Source: Methylohalomonas sp964522485
GTDB taxonomy: Bacteria; Pseudomonadota; Gammaproteobacteria; Methylohalomonadales; Methylohalomonadaceae
NCBI GenBank assembly: GCA_964522485.1
Contig: CAZFUS010000005.1
Span: 1 to 58,336, forward strand
Direction: 5' to 3'
DNA: 58,336 bases
Of the stretch, positions 49,939 to 58,336 are shown piece after piece; the stretch's first letter is position 1; the number at the start of each line of letters is the position of its first letter. The notes beneath the pieces are model-generated. The model saw only the letters and a program-made list of their open reading frames with translations. It had not been told where the DNA came from and ran no database searches. The position numbers were made by a program, and so were the translations under genes.

Positions 49939-51522
49939 TTACGGCAATAGCATCCCGCGTATAGTATAGAACACCAGTGCCGCCATAAGAGCGGAGGCCG
50001 GGACTGTGATGATCCAGGCAGCAACGATACGCAGCACCAGAGAACGTTTTACCAGCTCTTCGCGGTTGACCTGGCGCAGGCTCTTGCGCTCGTGTTTGGA
50101 GATGACAACCGAGGTTTTATCCTGTTTACCGCGCTTTTTCATTTCCTTCAGCATATTTTTCTTTTCGCGGGCGGAGGCAGGTTCAAATTCCCGCAGGAAT
50201 TCGTCGAGCACATGCTGTTCCTCTTCGGCATGATGCCGCTTGATTTCCTCAATCTTGCGGGCATAGTTCGTCTTGAGAAATTCACGCAGGAAACCGACAC
50301 CGAAAACGGCGCCGACAGCCGTGTGGGTGGAACTGATCGGCAGGCCGAGGTGACTCGCGATGATTACGGTAATGGTCGCGGCCATGGCAATGCAGTAGGC
50401 GCGCATTTGGTCGAGATCGGTGATCTCCGAGCCGACGGTCCGGATAACGCGCGGCCCGAACAGCGCCAGACCGACAGACAGGCCAACCGCGCCGAGGATC
50501 ATGACCCAGAGCGGTATCGCCATTTGACCACCGACATTGCTTTGACCATAGGAAAGCACATCAACAATCGCCGCCAGCGGGCCGACGGCGTTGGCAACGT
50601 CGTTGGAACCGTGCGCGAAGCACAACAGTGCCGAGGCGAAGATAAGTGGCGCATTGAACAGTGTATTGACCGATGATCGACTGTTTTCGATTCGTGCGGC
50701 GTTGCGGCGAATGACAGGCCTGATAACCAGGAATACGGCCAGCGCCGCGAAGAAACCGAGTATCAGCGATTCGGCGAGATCAAAAGTCAGGATGTTGCCC
50801 AGTCCCTTGATCAGAAGGTACGTTACAAAGGCCCAGGCCATCAATGCGACGAGCACCGGTACCTTGGCACCGGCAGCCGAAGCCATGTCACTCTGATAGG
50901 TGATAGAGTGTTTGACTATGTAGAGAAAACCGGCAGCAATCACACCACCCATGACCGGAGAAATCACCCAGCTCGCGGCAATCTTGCCGACCAGGCCCCA
51001 GTCGGCAATGTCCAGACCGGCAGCGGCAATACCGGCACCGAGTACGGCGCCGACGATCGAATGCGTGGTCGACACCGGTGCGCCAACCGAAGTGGCGATA
51101 TTGAGCCAGATCGCAGCCGCCAGCAGGGCGGCCAGCATCAGCCAGACGAAGGTATCCGTGTCCTCAATGAGGGTCGGATCAATAATACCTTTGCGAATGG
51201 TCTCGACAACATTGCCGCCAGCGATCAATGCGCCCGCGGCCTCGAAAATAGCCGCGATTAATAACGCCCCGCCGAGCGTCAGAACCCTGGAGCCGACCGA
51301 TGGACCAACATTATTGGCAACATCGTTGGCGCCGATACCCATCGCCATATAGGCACCGACCGCAACGGCCACGAGCAGCGTCATACTGGTCTCGCCCCCG
51401 AAATACAGGGCATACAGCACGGCGCCTAATATGAATAATGCGGCGAGACCTAGTCTGCGCAGCCTGACAGACAGGGAACTTCCCGACGAGATGAACTGTT
51501 GGCTGACACCCTCTAACGCCAC
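49939..51522 (-). CDS. pit: Inorganic phosphate transporter, PiT family
   Basis: This 527-residue permease carries the two inverted PHO-4 signatures GANDVANNVGP (near residue 70) and GSNDVANAVGP (near 300), with about ten membrane helices. A charged cytoplasmic loop (about 415-490, rich in Lys, Arg and Glu) precedes the last helix, an insertion seen in some bacterial PiT proteins. The start is GTG at 51522, set by TAGGAG 7 bases upstream; the longer frame lacks a site. It moves phosphate with protons or sodium. Confidence 0.93.
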   Translation of the reverse strand: MALEGVSQQFISSGSSLSVRLRRLGLAALFILGAVLYALYFGGETSMTLLVAVAVGAYMAMGIGANDVANNVGPSVGSRVLTLGGALLIAAIFEAAGALIAGGNVVETIRKGIIDPTLIEDTDTFVWLMLAALLAAAIWLNIATSVGAPVSTTHSIVGAVLGAGIAAAGLDIADWGLVGKIAASWVISPVMGGVIAAGFLYIVKHSITYQSDMASAAGAKVPVLVALMAWAFVTYLLIKGLGNILTFDLAESLILGFFAALAVFLVIRPVIRRNAARIENSRSSVNTLFNAPLIFASALLCFAHGSNDVANAVGPLAAIVDVLSYGQSNVGGQMAIPLWVMILGAVGLSVGLALFGPRVIRTVGSEITDLDQMRAYCIAMAATITVIIASHLGLPISSTHTAVGAVFGVGFLREFLKTNYARKIEEIKRHHAEEEQHVLDEFLREFEPASAREKKNMLKEMKKRGKQDKTSVVISKHERKSLRQVNREELVKRSLVLRIVAAWIITVPASALMAALVFYTIRGMLLP

Positions 51523-51778
51523 GCTTTCGCTCCTACAAGTTCTTATTTTTACTGGCGTATTATTCTGAACACGGCCTGGCGGCAAGTCAGTACTGGCATG
51601 CGGCCGGACTGTTCAAAGCCGGCATCGTAACGGATTTGTCACCTAATGCGTACTCCCAGCCGGCCCACAGGCGTCAACAGGAAGATCAAGGACCATGAAT
51701 TCAGCCGCAATGATAGAAAAGCCAATTAAGCGGACGGAAGACACATCGAAACGTGCTCCAATTCATGGATACGGACAC

Positions 51779-52210
51779 TTAAAGCTGCTGGTTCAGCTTT
51801 TCTATGGTGTGTCCGGTCTGTTCCTGAATGCTTTTCAAATACCTCAGGGTGCTTTCTGACAAATCCTGTTGTAACGCATAAGCGATCAATGATTGGACAT
51901 GGTTCTCCTTATCCATCATTTCATTCAGGATGGTGATTCGCTTGTCTTCCGCCAGCGCGGCCTTGATGCGCGACCATAGCATAAGCACCTCTTCCCGCTC
52001 GACATCAACATCCTTGGGCAATCCACCCATATCGCGTATGATTTCCGATAATTTTTCACTTATCACTTCATGTTCCTTACCCAATGATAAAAACAACTGC
52101 TTGAGCGCATCATCCTCAAGCAGATCAACAGCTTCTCTGTAATGGCGAGCCGTGTCTTCACAGGCGATGATCACGTCATTAATCGCCACCTGACTTTCAT
52201 CTATTAACAT
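51779..52210 (-). CDS. Ferritin-like four-helix-bundle protein (DUF2383/PA2169-like)
   Basis: The 143-residue protein is all-helical. It has Glu/His residues spaced as in ferritin-like bundles (ACEDTARHYREAV, GKEHEVISEKL and MMDKENHVQSL near residues 17-30, 45-56 and 98-108). It resembles the DUF2383/PA2169 group of uncharacterised four-helix proteins. Metal binding is inferred only. It starts 21 bases after the lipid kinase gene, so the two are probably one transcript. Confidence 0.6.
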   Translation of the reverse strand: MLIDESQVAINDVIIACEDTARHYREAVDLLEDDALKQLFLSLGKEHEVISEKLSEIIRDMGGLPKDVDVEREEVLMLWSRIKAALAEDKRITILNEMMDKENHVQSLIAYALQQDLSESTLRYLKSIQEQTGHTIEKLNQQL

Positions 52211-52231
52211 GGGTTCGTAACCGTCTTTCTG

Positions 52232-53107
52232 TCATGGGACAAAAACCCTGGCGGCATTGGGAATCACTTGAAATTTCGCCGGTGTCCGGGTTGTCAGTTC
52301 ACCATCCGTCGATACGGATTTTCTGCGTCTGGTAAAAATCTCAATCTCCTTGCCATGCAGTACTTCCACTTCCTGCTGGCCGCTAAACTGGCCTGCACGA
52401 AGTGCCGGCGTCAGCGACAGGAGTTTCCAGAATTTCTGCGTCTTCAGGCTGTAAAGGTCCAGGCGCTGGTCACTGATCGTGGCATCATTGTCGATAACCA
52501 TGCCGCCTCCGTAAAAGCGGCCGTTTCCGACCGCAATCTGTATGGACCGGGTGTGAACCACCCGACCGTCACAGACAATCCGGACGCGAAACGGATAATT
52601 CGCCTTGATAGCTTTCCAGGTGCTGTGTGCATAACTCAGTACACCCAGCCTGCCTTTGATTTCATTGGATAATTGACGCGTCACCTTGGTTCCGAGACCA
52701 ATATTGGCCGCATTGAAAAACAATACACCATTGACGGAGCCCAGATCGATGTCCAACAGGCGCCCGTTCACGATCACATTCAATGCCCCCGGCAAATCAG
52801 CGGGAATATTGAGTGTTCTGGCAAGATCATTGGCAGTACCCAGAGGCAATATACCGAAAGCTATCCGCCGTTCCAGAATACTCCGGGCGGCACAGTTCAG
52901 TGTGCCGTCGCCACCGCCGATTATCAGAAAGTCAATGTCACGGTGATGTTTGTCAATCTGGGCTGCAAGGTCGCGGCCGTCGTCAGGATGATGCATCAGT
53001 ACGTCGATGCCTCGCGACTTGAGAAAATCAACACCCTCTGCAATATCCTGGCCGCCATTACGGCTGCCCTTGTTAACGAGCAGAAGCGCTTTTTTTCGGA
53101 TAGCCAT
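52232..53107 (-). CDS. Diacylglycerol/lipid kinase, YegS-like
   Basis: The 291-residue protein has the DAGK catalytic domain with GGGDGTLN near residue 64 and LPLGTANDLARTL near 88. The C-terminal beta-rich domain has NGRFYGGGM and STDGE. It should phosphorylate a lipid such as diacylglycerol or phosphatidylglycerol. It lies head-to-head with the PAP2 phosphatase gene (205 bases between), so opposing lipid kinase and phosphatase activities are neighbours. Confidence 0.88.
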   Translation of the reverse strand: MAIRKKALLLVNKGSRNGGQDIAEGVDFLKSRGIDVLMHHPDDGRDLAAQIDKHHRDIDFLIIGGGDGTLNCAARSILERRIAFGILPLGTANDLARTLNIPADLPGALNVIVNGRLLDIDLGSVNGVLFFNAANIGLGTKVTRQLSNEIKGRLGVLSYAHSTWKAIKANYPFRVRIVCDGRVVHTRSIQIAVGNGRFYGGGMVIDNDATISDQRLDLYSLKTQKFWKLLSLTPALRAGQFSGQQEVEVLHGKEIEIFTRRRKSVSTDGELTTRTPAKFQVIPNAARVFVP

Positions 53108-53312
53108 ATGAGCAGAATGCGCGAATCAGAGTCAGAGTGACAGAACAGGATGACTATAACTGATCGCTTCAAAACAGCATATACATAAGGTGGCTGGCGT
53201 GCTTTCAGATTGACCCTTGCTATAAGCAAATCATAGATTATGAAGATAAGCTATCATGTACAAGCTGCTTCATTGAATATATTGTATTTCATCAAAAAGT
53301 AACCTTTATCTC

Positions 53313-54203
53313 ATGCTGCATCCGGTCATTATATTAGGAAGTTTGCTTCTCCTGATTTTTCTTGCATGGCTGTTTGGCTGGTATGTCTGGTGTCTTCTGT
53401 GCCGCTGGACCACTTATCTGTCGGGGTACCTGTCAGCCTTCACGGCAACAGCCGGAACACGGCCGGTCCGGGCATTCCTGTCCGGGAAATTGCCACGGAC
53501 GTATAGCTTGTTATGCAATCGTCTTCGGCTGGATCGGTTTTCCGGACTGCCATTGTCGCTGCTGCTCCTAATAGCTGGCTATATAGCCATTCTCCTGAGC
53601 GGGATCGTTGAGGAAATCGTTGAAGCTGAAGAAATTTCGGCTCTGGACAGCAGGATCAGCGAACTTCTGGAACCGTTGAGGGATCCGGTAGTTGTCGAAA
53701 TATTCCGCTGGATAACCGGGTTCGGTGATCTCCCGGCGCTGATATCGGTAGCAGTTGTGGCTTCAGCATTTCTCTGGATACAGGGAAAACACAACAGAAT
53801 TACCGGCTTGTGGATATCTGTGATTGGGGCCCATATCACGACGTATCTTGGAAAATACGGCTTTGATCGTGACAGGCCGGATTTTGTCACGGACATTACA
53901 GTTCACACGGCTTCCTTTCCCAGCGGTCATGCCACCGCTTCCGTGGCGGTGTTCGGCTATATCGCTTACGCAATCATCCGCGAGTTACCCGCAACAAGAC
54001 AGCGCTACGAAGTAATCTTCTGGAGCCTGACACTGGTTACGTTGATCGGCTTCAGCCGGATCTTCCTTAACGTTCACCATAGCAGTGACGTCGCTGCCGG
54101 TTTTCTCGTCGGTAGTTTATGGTTGCTGATAGGCATCATGGTCTCGGAATACTTACAGCCTCCCCGACACGGTCACGGGAAAACAGGCCATCTCAGAACA
54201 TGA
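53313..54203 (+). CDS. PAP2 superfamily phosphatase
   Basis: The 296-residue membrane protein has about six helices and all three PAP2 signatures: KYGFDRDRP (motif 1), FPSGHATAS (motif 2) and SRIFLNVHHSSD (motif 3). The active site faces the periplasm in this family. Substrates may be phosphatidic acid, PG phosphate or undecaprenyl pyrophosphate. It diverges from a lipid kinase gene and converges on the GFA gene with 22 bases between. Confidence 0.9.
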   Translation: MLHPVIILGSLLLLIFLAWLFGWYVWCLLCRWTTYLSGYLSAFTATAGTRPVRAFLSGKLPRTYSLLCNRLRLDRFSGLPLSLLLLIAGYIAILLSGIVEEIVEAEEISALDSRISELLEPLRDPVVVEIFRWITGFGDLPALISVAVVASAFLWIQGKHNRITGLWISVIGAHITTYLGKYGFDRDRPDFVTDITVHTASFPSGHATASVAVFGYIAYAIIRELPATRQRYEVIFWSLTLVTLIGFSRIFLNVHHSSDVAAGFLVGSLWLLIGIMVSEYLQPPRHGHGKTGHLRT

Positions 54204-54225
54204 AGCCCGGTTCAACCGGCTGCCT

Positions 54226-54714
54226 TCAGGAATCCGTCACCAGACCATGGCGCTGGTGCCATGCCATTAAAGACTCCTCCGGATACTCCGGAAAATGCTG
54301 CTCAGAAGACCCCTCCGGAACCGCCACCCAGCCGGCCCTGGAATCGAGCATGATGTGGATGCGTTCCGGCGGAACGGGTAACGGGGTATCGACGACCGAG
54401 GCGAAAGGATGCATCAGCTCCGGCCAGTGCGGATCCCAGACCCATAAAGCGCTGCCGCAATGTCTGCAGAAACGCCGTTCAGCCTGGCTCTGCTGCTTGC
54501 GCTGGGGATGATCCACATAGGCACGGTAAACAGAAATATGTTCTTCTCCCCGGATCTCCAGACTGTCCGCAGCGGCATGGAGGTTGATGGCATAGCCCCC
54601 TCCGCCTGCCGTCTTTCGGCAGATGCTGCAATAACAATACATAAACGGGTAAGGCGCCTGCGATTCGCATGTGAACTGTACTGAACCACAATGACAGGAA
54701 CCTTCGAGCCTCAT
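54226..54714 (-). CDS. GFA-family (CENP-V/GFA) zinc protein
   Basis: The 162-residue protein has the GFA fold and its zinc cysteines: SCHCG (Cys7, Cys9), CYCSICRKTAG (Cys27, Cys29, Cys32) and RRFCRHCGS (near 82-85). The founding member was named glutathione-dependent formaldehyde-activating enzyme, but most relatives have unknown roles, and that name should not be taken as evidence of formaldehyde metabolism here. No glutathione-dependent dehydrogenase gene is adjacent. Confidence 0.85.
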   Translation of the reverse strand: MRLEGSCHCGSVQFTCESQAPYPFMYCYCSICRKTAGGGGYAINLHAAADSLEIRGEEHISVYRAYVDHPQRKQQSQAERRFCRHCGSALWVWDPHWPELMHPFASVVDTPLPVPPERIHIMLDSRAGWVAVPEGSSEQHFPEYPEESLMAWHQRHGLVTDS

Positions 54715-54938
54715 CGCTTATCTCCTTCCTGGCTGACGGTTTGCATATGCCTTAAAGCTAATGACGCTGAACCGTGTTCCGGTAGGCAAACCAGTGTTAC
54801 CGGGACCGTTCTTCGCCATACGCCTCTTCAGCTTCGGGATCGGCTCAGCGTGAACTGACTATAGGCTTTGACTCCAGGTAACGCCATTCAGGCGGCCAAC
54901 TGAATATGACATGCTGCCCAGTGTACCGTCGCTTCGTG

Positions 54939-56558
54939 TCAGCGCATAACACCGTTGCCGCGACTGAGACTTTGGCCTTTTCCGCCGCCACCTTTGTTAC
55001 CAAAGGAATTGCGGATACCTGAACCTGACCGGGAGGGTCCGACAGAATGCCGCGCCGGCGAAACGCTGCGCTGTGACCGGACATCCGGACGGCTTGGAAT
55101 ACTGCGCTGTGACCGGACATCCGGGCGGCTTGGAACACTGCGCTGTGATCGGATATCCGGGCGGCTTGGAACACTGCGCTGTGATCGGATATCCGGGCGG
55201 CTTGGCCGGAGCTGGCGAGCCTGACCCATGTCGCGGTTGGCCTCGACCCGGCTGCGGCTTGAATCAATCCGTTCACGCTGTATCGTGCGATTGGCTTCGA
55301 CCCGGCTGCGACTGGAATCGATGCGCTCGCGGCCAACCCTGCCGTTGGCCATCAGTTCGCGCCGCCCGCGGTCCGCGTCATGACGCGTTTCATGATTGCG
55401 CGAATGCTGTCGAGCCCGATCGTGCGTGCCACGCTTGTCACGACTATCGCGGATCCCGGATATTCGCTCCCGCGTCTGCAGCACACTGCGCCGGGCATGG
55501 GGCGTCAGCCCGCTCAGATTGCGCCGATCGTCCTGGCGGCGGCGCGTGTCGTCATCACGCGAGAAACGGTGCCGATCATCACTCCGTGCGAACCGCCGCG
55601 TTGCCAGATTCCGACGATCATGATCACGATCGAGTTCTTTAAGATCATGTTTACGATCATGGCTGCCGACCCGGTGATGTTTATCCAGCCGCCTGTCGAA
55701 ATTGGCATGACGCGCATATTGATGCTGCAGTTTGTGATTACGGTAGGCGACACCCCGACGGTGGCCGGGCTCATGCCGCCAGCGCTGATATCCATCGCGT
55801 TTGGCGTAATGCTTGCCCGGCCGGTAATAAGGCTTGGGTTTATGTTTATGGAAGTCCAGGACAACGGCGTGGCGGCGATGCCAGTCGAAACTGCTGAAAA
55901 AGAAGCGCGTGGATATGTGGGTACCGCTGCCCCAGTAGAAAAACCCGGTATGTGCGAAGTGGTGCCGGGGCGGGGCCCAGTGCACCGGCGGATAGGCCGG
56001 CCACCACCAGTTACCGTAAACGAGCAGCGGATCGTAGTAAGGCACGAAGACGACATGGCTGTGGGCCGGTTCGATCAGGATCACCTCCGGTTCGCGGTAG
56101 ACGCGCACGTAATCGATCGAATCGAGATGGCCGGCTGCGTAGGCGCGCTCGCGCAGGTCCTGGACCGTGGCCATCACGGCAGCTTCCTGATACAGGAACG
56201 CCTCACCGAGATCCTGGGTCCAGCGCAGATTCTCGTCCATACGGCCGAGTACATGCGGAAAAGCGACCAGCGCCTTGACACTGGGATCCCAATCCTCGCT
56301 TTCGACCGCGGCGACCGCACTTTCGCCGTCGAGACCGGGATTATCCCGCGACCAGCGAGCCGCCTGAACAACCTCGAGCGGATAGGTGGCGGCCATGAGT
56401 ATTTGCGACAGCAGACTGTCCGGATACAGGGCGATGGGCGCCAGCATCTGGTCGAGTTCGGCCTGCGTATATGCTGGTACTTCCGTCTCGGCATAAGCCG
56501 GTAACTGTGTCATCAGGACCAGGACAGGAACAAGAAGCCATCTGGCGAGCACTTTCAT
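54939..56558 (-). CDS. DUF3300 protein with a basic repetitive tail
   Basis: The 539-residue protein has a signal peptide (MKVLARWLL to about AYA, residue 23) and a DUF3300 domain (about 30-250): YTQAELDQMLAPIALYPDSLLSQIL, VPYYDP and WWWPAYPP. The remaining 290 residues are extremely rich in Arg, His, Asp and Ser. Two copies of R-E-R-I-D-S-S-R-S-R-V-E-A-N-R and four 12-residue P-S-R-P-D-[IV]-R-S-Q-R-S-[VI] repeats lie near the end. A good AAGGAG lies 5 bases before the ATG. Envelope location is expected. Function is unknown. Confidence 0.85.
   Translation of the reverse strand: MKVLARWLLVPVLVLMTQLPAYAETEVPAYTQAELDQMLAPIALYPDSLLSQILMAATYPLEVVQAARWSRDNPGLDGESAVAAVESEDWDPSVKALVAFPHVLGRMDENLRWTQDLGEAFLYQEAAVMATVQDLRERAYAAGHLDSIDYVRVYREPEVILIEPAHSHVVFVPYYDPLLVYGNWWWPAYPPVHWAPPRHHFAHTGFFYWGSGTHISTRFFFSSFDWHRRHAVVLDFHKHKPKPYYRPGKHYAKRDGYQRWRHEPGHRRGVAYRNHKLQHQYARHANFDRRLDKHHRVGSHDRKHDLKELDRDHDRRNLATRRFARSDDRHRFSRDDDTRRRQDDRRNLSGLTPHARRSVLQTRERISGIRDSRDKRGTHDRARQHSRNHETRHDADRGRRELMANGRVGRERIDSSRSRVEANRTIQRERIDSSRSRVEANRDMGQARQLRPSRPDIRSQRSVPSRPDIRSQRSVPSRPDVRSQRSIPSRPDVRSQRSVSPARHSVGPSRSGSGIRNSFGNKGGGGKGQSLSRGNGVMR
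55067..55210 (-). repeat. Four 36-base tandem repeats in the DUF3300 gene
   Basis: Units start at 55067, 55103, 55139 and 55175, exactly 36 bases apart, each encoding 12 residues. The first two share GTGACCGGACATCCGG and the last two GTGATCGGATATCCGG, so they look like recent duplications with one divergence step. They are coding and in frame. Confidence 0.92.
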
Positions 56559-57148
56559 GGCTACTCCTTAAATAGTGGGGCGTGGTCGCTGTGCGGAGCA
56601 GTTATTTAGGTCGAACCGGCTTAACGCAGCGCGATATCTATTGATATTTAGAGTTCCGGGAAACCGCACCGTTCAGGCGGAATTCGTCAAAAAATGTGGA
56701 TTTGGGTCTGACCGTCCGTTTCGAACGCCACGGGCCAGGCAAGCCGGGACGTGGACGCTGACAATAAACTGCCTGAACAGCCAGTCTCGGGAGCCATACA
56801 GCTACACATAGCTCTATGCCGAAACAGATCACAGAATAGAGCCCTGTCCCTGTGACCCGGGTCTCATCTCACCCGGTATGAGCTGGCGGCCTGCAAAAAT
56901 CGCACTAATCTGGAATGCGCTTGAAACAAAAGCAACAAGGCGCCTGATTCAGGCCGGCGCCTGGAAAACAGCGATTAAGAAACCAAATGAAATATCTACT
57001 GATAATATCGATACTGTTCGTGATGGGGGTGTTATCTCAGAAGGCGTTTGCGGCAACCAGTCTGCTGCCAGCCATACCGCAGCCTTTCTGATTACCGAAA
57101 AGACTGTGTCAGCAGCTAATCCATTCCAGCGCTTTGAAAATTGACCAC
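56559..57148. other. Intergenic region DUF3300-RRM gene
   Basis: Apart from the very short frame at 56987-57091 no gene is visible. An 88-codon open frame (56878-57144, +) has no ribosome-binding site and no recognisable content. The region contains the DUF3300 promoter on its left side and the 3' end of the RRM transcript on its right. Confidence 0.5.
56987..57091 (+). CDS. Possible short secreted peptide or gene remnant
   Basis: A 34-codon frame encodes a textbook signal peptide: one Lys, about 15 hydrophobic residues, and AFA cleavage near residue 22. Only 12 residues (ATSLLPAIPQPF) follow. No clear Shine-Dalgarno precedes the ATG. A +1 shift would continue into LITEKTVSAANPFQRFEN. It could be a degraded secreted-protein gene, a true micropeptide, or chance. 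Confidence 0.25.
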   Translation: MKYLLIISILFVMGVLSQKAFAATSLLPAIPQPF

Positions 57149-57185
57149 GTGCCCGGCGCCGGCTTTGAACCGGCGGCAGTGGCAC
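57149..57185 (-). terminator. Hairpin after the RRM gene, candidate terminator
   Basis: On the minus strand a CGCCGG/CCGGCG stem with a 7-base loop is extended by an outer GTGCC/GGCAC pair. It lies 25 bases after the stop of the RRM gene. Only a short T-run (TTTT, after about 8 bases) follows, so termination may be partial. Confidence 0.55.
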
Positions 57186-57209
57186 CCGTGAACAACAACA
57201 GATTACAAA

Positions 57210-57482
57210 TTAGTATCTTCTGGAACGGCGCGGTCGCTCATTGCGCGCCTGTGCCTGATTGACCTTGATAGGACGCCCTTTATAGGGCTTTTCATTCAAT
57301 GCCTTGATCGCGGTGTCTGCTTCGCTATTGTTCTCCATCTCCACAAAGCCGAAACCCTTGGACTGCCCGCTATATTTATCAACAATAAGCTGAATGCTGC
57401 TTATTTCACCAAAAGGCTGAAACAGCTCTTTCAAATCATCCTCACTCACACTGTATGGAAGACTGCCAACGTATAATTTCAT
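57210..57482 (-). CDS. RRM-type RNA-binding protein
   Basis: The 90-residue protein is a single RNA-recognition motif with RNP2 LYVGSL (3-8) and RNP1 KGFGFVEM (42-49), followed by a short Arg-rich tail. Such bacterial RRM proteins resemble cyanobacterial Rbp and cold-responsive glycine-rich proteins and bind RNA with low specificity. The start at 57482 is chosen because the family begins MKLYVG; GGAT lies 7 bases upstream. The open frame continues 16 codons upstream without support. Confidence 0.92.
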   Translation of the reverse strand: MKLYVGSLPYSVSEDDLKELFQPFGEISSIQLIVDKYSGQSKGFGFVEMENNSEADTAIKALNEKPYKGRPIKVNQAQARNERPRRSRRY

Positions 57483-57638
57483 TAATTTATCCAGTAATTT
57501 TATGGGTTTGATGTTAGCGTCACCAAACAATCAGACCACAAATTATCTGGCAAACGTCTTCCATGATTCGCTAATCTATTGACTATTTCAAGCGAATTAA
57601 TATTTCGTTTGGTCAGCACAGTGCTGAATCAGAAATAA

Positions 57639-57666
57639 AAAGCCGTGCAGATGACTGCACGGCTTT
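57639..57666 (-). terminator. Intrinsic terminator of the DUF1097 gene
   Basis: A 12-bp perfect stem AAAGCCGTGCAG/CTGCACGGCTTT with a 4-base loop; on the minus strand the stem runs into TTTTTATTT. It lies 27 bases after the stop of the DUF1097 gene. Confidence 0.92.
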
Positions 57667-57692
57667 GTAGACGGAAGGTTTGACGGCTGAAC

Positions 57693-58184
57693 TTAAGTAG
57701 CACCGGCCATCTGCTTACCTATCAGCTCGGAAATGTATCCAAGCACCGCACCCGCGATCATGGATACGCTGATCATCAAATCTCCGACATTGAAAGCGCC
57801 ACCATCGGCGCCGGCACCGGCCACATCAACACCCACCCAGGTGGCCGCCCCCAGGAAGGCGCCGGGGATAAAGCTGAACAAATCGATCTTGGCTTCAATA
57901 CAGAAGATGAAAGCTATGATGCCCACCAGGATAGCCAGGGTCACAACACCCCCACCTATCTGCAGGAAGATCGCCAGGGCAACCGCAGCCCAGAAATTGC
58001 CAACCAGGTTGGATGCTATGGTTTTGGTCAATCCCGATACACCGCCATTGGCCGCGTAGAAGGTACCCCAGGCGATGATCCCAGGCCAGACAATAAGATG
58101 CAGCTCGGGTATCCCCACTGCCACATACACCCAGCCTGCGATGAGTACGCCGATACTGATGCCTAATGCAAGTAATAAACCCAT
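57693..58184 (-). CDS. DUF1097 family membrane protein
   Basis: The 163-residue inner-membrane protein has about five hydrophobic helices and many Gly/Ala residues. Segments such as WPGIIAWGTFYAANGG and NLVGNFWAAVALAIF follow the DUF1097 (YcdZ-like) pattern. The start at 58184 is set by GAGGA 7 bases upstream; the longer frame to 58268 has no site. Function is unknown. It is a single-gene transcript ended by the terminator at 57639-57666. Confidence 0.82.
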   Translation of the reverse strand: MGLLLALGISIGVLIAGWVYVAVGIPELHLIVWPGIIAWGTFYAANGGVSGLTKTIASNLVGNFWAAVALAIFLQIGGGVVTLAILVGIIAFIFCIEAKIDLFSFIPGAFLGAATWVGVDVAGAGADGGAFNVGDLMISVSMIAGAVLGYISELIGKQMAGAT

Positions 58185-58336
58185 TTTTATATCCTCTGCT
58201 CGATTGTTTATTGAGTCATAACACGAATAAAACAGATACAAACAGCAGGAGTGGATCTTGACGTCCACTGGACAGGTCCTGAAGCCTGCTTCGCGATCAC
58301 TGTGCCTTGAATGTGGGGCCCGGTTTCTGCAGCACC
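58185..58336. other. Upstream region of the DUF1097 gene to window end
   Basis: No gene can be recognised in the last 152 bases. The AT-rich part at 58200-58250 (minus strand) is the likely promoter region of the DUF1097 gene, but no clear -35/-10 pair was chosen. Confidence 0.4.

Noticed and set aside
54226..54714. GFA-family gene as proof of glutathione-linked formaldehyde oxidation
   Set aside because: The family name is historical and most members have other or unknown roles. No adjacent adhC/fghA gene was seen.
55067..55210. 36-base tandem repeats as a CRISPR array
   Set aside because: The units are contiguous with no spacers, in frame and part of a protein-coding tail. No cas gene is present in the window.
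55380..56504. 374-codon open frame on + opposite the DUF3300 gene
   Set aside because: It is the antisense shadow of a real gene with signal peptide, DUF3300 domain and a good ribosome-binding site on the minus strand. The + frame has no domain and no Shine-Dalgarno, and owes its length to Arg/Asp-rich codons.
57149..57185. tRNA-like T-arm (GCCGG-TTCAAAG-CCGGC on the minus strand)
   Set aside because: No acceptor, D or anticodon arm can be built around it, and the loop ends in G where Y is expected. It is better explained as the hairpin after the RRM gene.

Overview
The window is a typical chromosomal stretch of a Gammaproteobacterium of moderate to high GC content. Three long blocks of conserved gammaproteobacterial gene order show this: pyrG-kdsA-eno-ftsB-ispD-ispF, leuB-asd-fimV, and truA-trpF-trpB-trpA-accD-folC-SPOR(dedD)-cvpA-purF. 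The genus cannot be fixed from the sequence alone. The best physiological clue is a nearly complete set of serine-cycle genes, which suggests a methylotroph or a user of C1 or C2 compounds.

Layout. 1-5.4 kb: an Smr-domain nuclease, then a diffusible-signal-factor (DSF) module. It has an RpfG-like HD-GYP regulator and an RpfC-like hybrid kinase on +, and the RpfF-like DSF synthase converging on them from -. 5.6-10.9 kb (-): isoprenoid, divisome, glycolysis, Kdo and CTP genes. 11.1-14 kb (+): a DMT transporter and formate-tetrahydrofolate ligase with a clear terminator. 14-22.7 kb (-): sga-mcl-mtkA-mtkB-hpr-ppc, the core of the serine cycle. 22.9-24.3 kb (-): metZ behind a SAM-II riboswitch with its own promoter and terminator. 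24.35-27 kb (-): a large DUF1631 protein. 27.3-29.1 kb (+): a small unknown gene behind a sigma-54-like promoter, a DUF4197 secreted protein, and the C-terminal remnant of a TonB receptor. 29.1-38.7 kb (-): the purF to truA block plus a membrane protein. 38.8-45.3 kb (-): a giant acidic FimV, asd and leuB. 45.3-48.4 kb: a DMT transporter divergent from dapC-dapD. 48.5-58.3 kb: a mechanosensitive channel, a phosphate permease, a ferritin-like protein, a lipid kinase, a PAP2 phosphatase, a GFA-family protein, a repetitive DUF3300 protein, an RRM protein and a DUF1097 membrane protein.

How the parts fit. Fhs captures formate on tetrahydrofolate. Sga, Hpr, enolase (the general glycolytic gene), Ppc, MtkAB and Mcl then carry carbon from glycine/serine to PEP, oxaloacetate, malate and malyl-CoA, releasing glyoxylate and acetyl-CoA. 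Glycine hydroxymethyltransferase, glycerate kinase, malate dehydrogenase, mtdA and fch are not in the window. MetZ makes homocysteine, and control by SAM fits a high methyl-group flux. The DSF module, FimV and the DUF1631 protein (with a PilZ-like end) point to signalling through c-di-GMP and to surface behaviour.

Most notable observations: the SAM-II riboswitch/attenuator before metZ with all parts readable; the serine-cycle operon with hairpin-rich spacers; a PEP carboxylase whose C-terminal tail has lost the asparagine used for aspartate inhibition in E. coli; an HD-GYP protein lacking two of the eight canonical metal ligands; and a sigma-54-like promoter in front of a small unknown gene.
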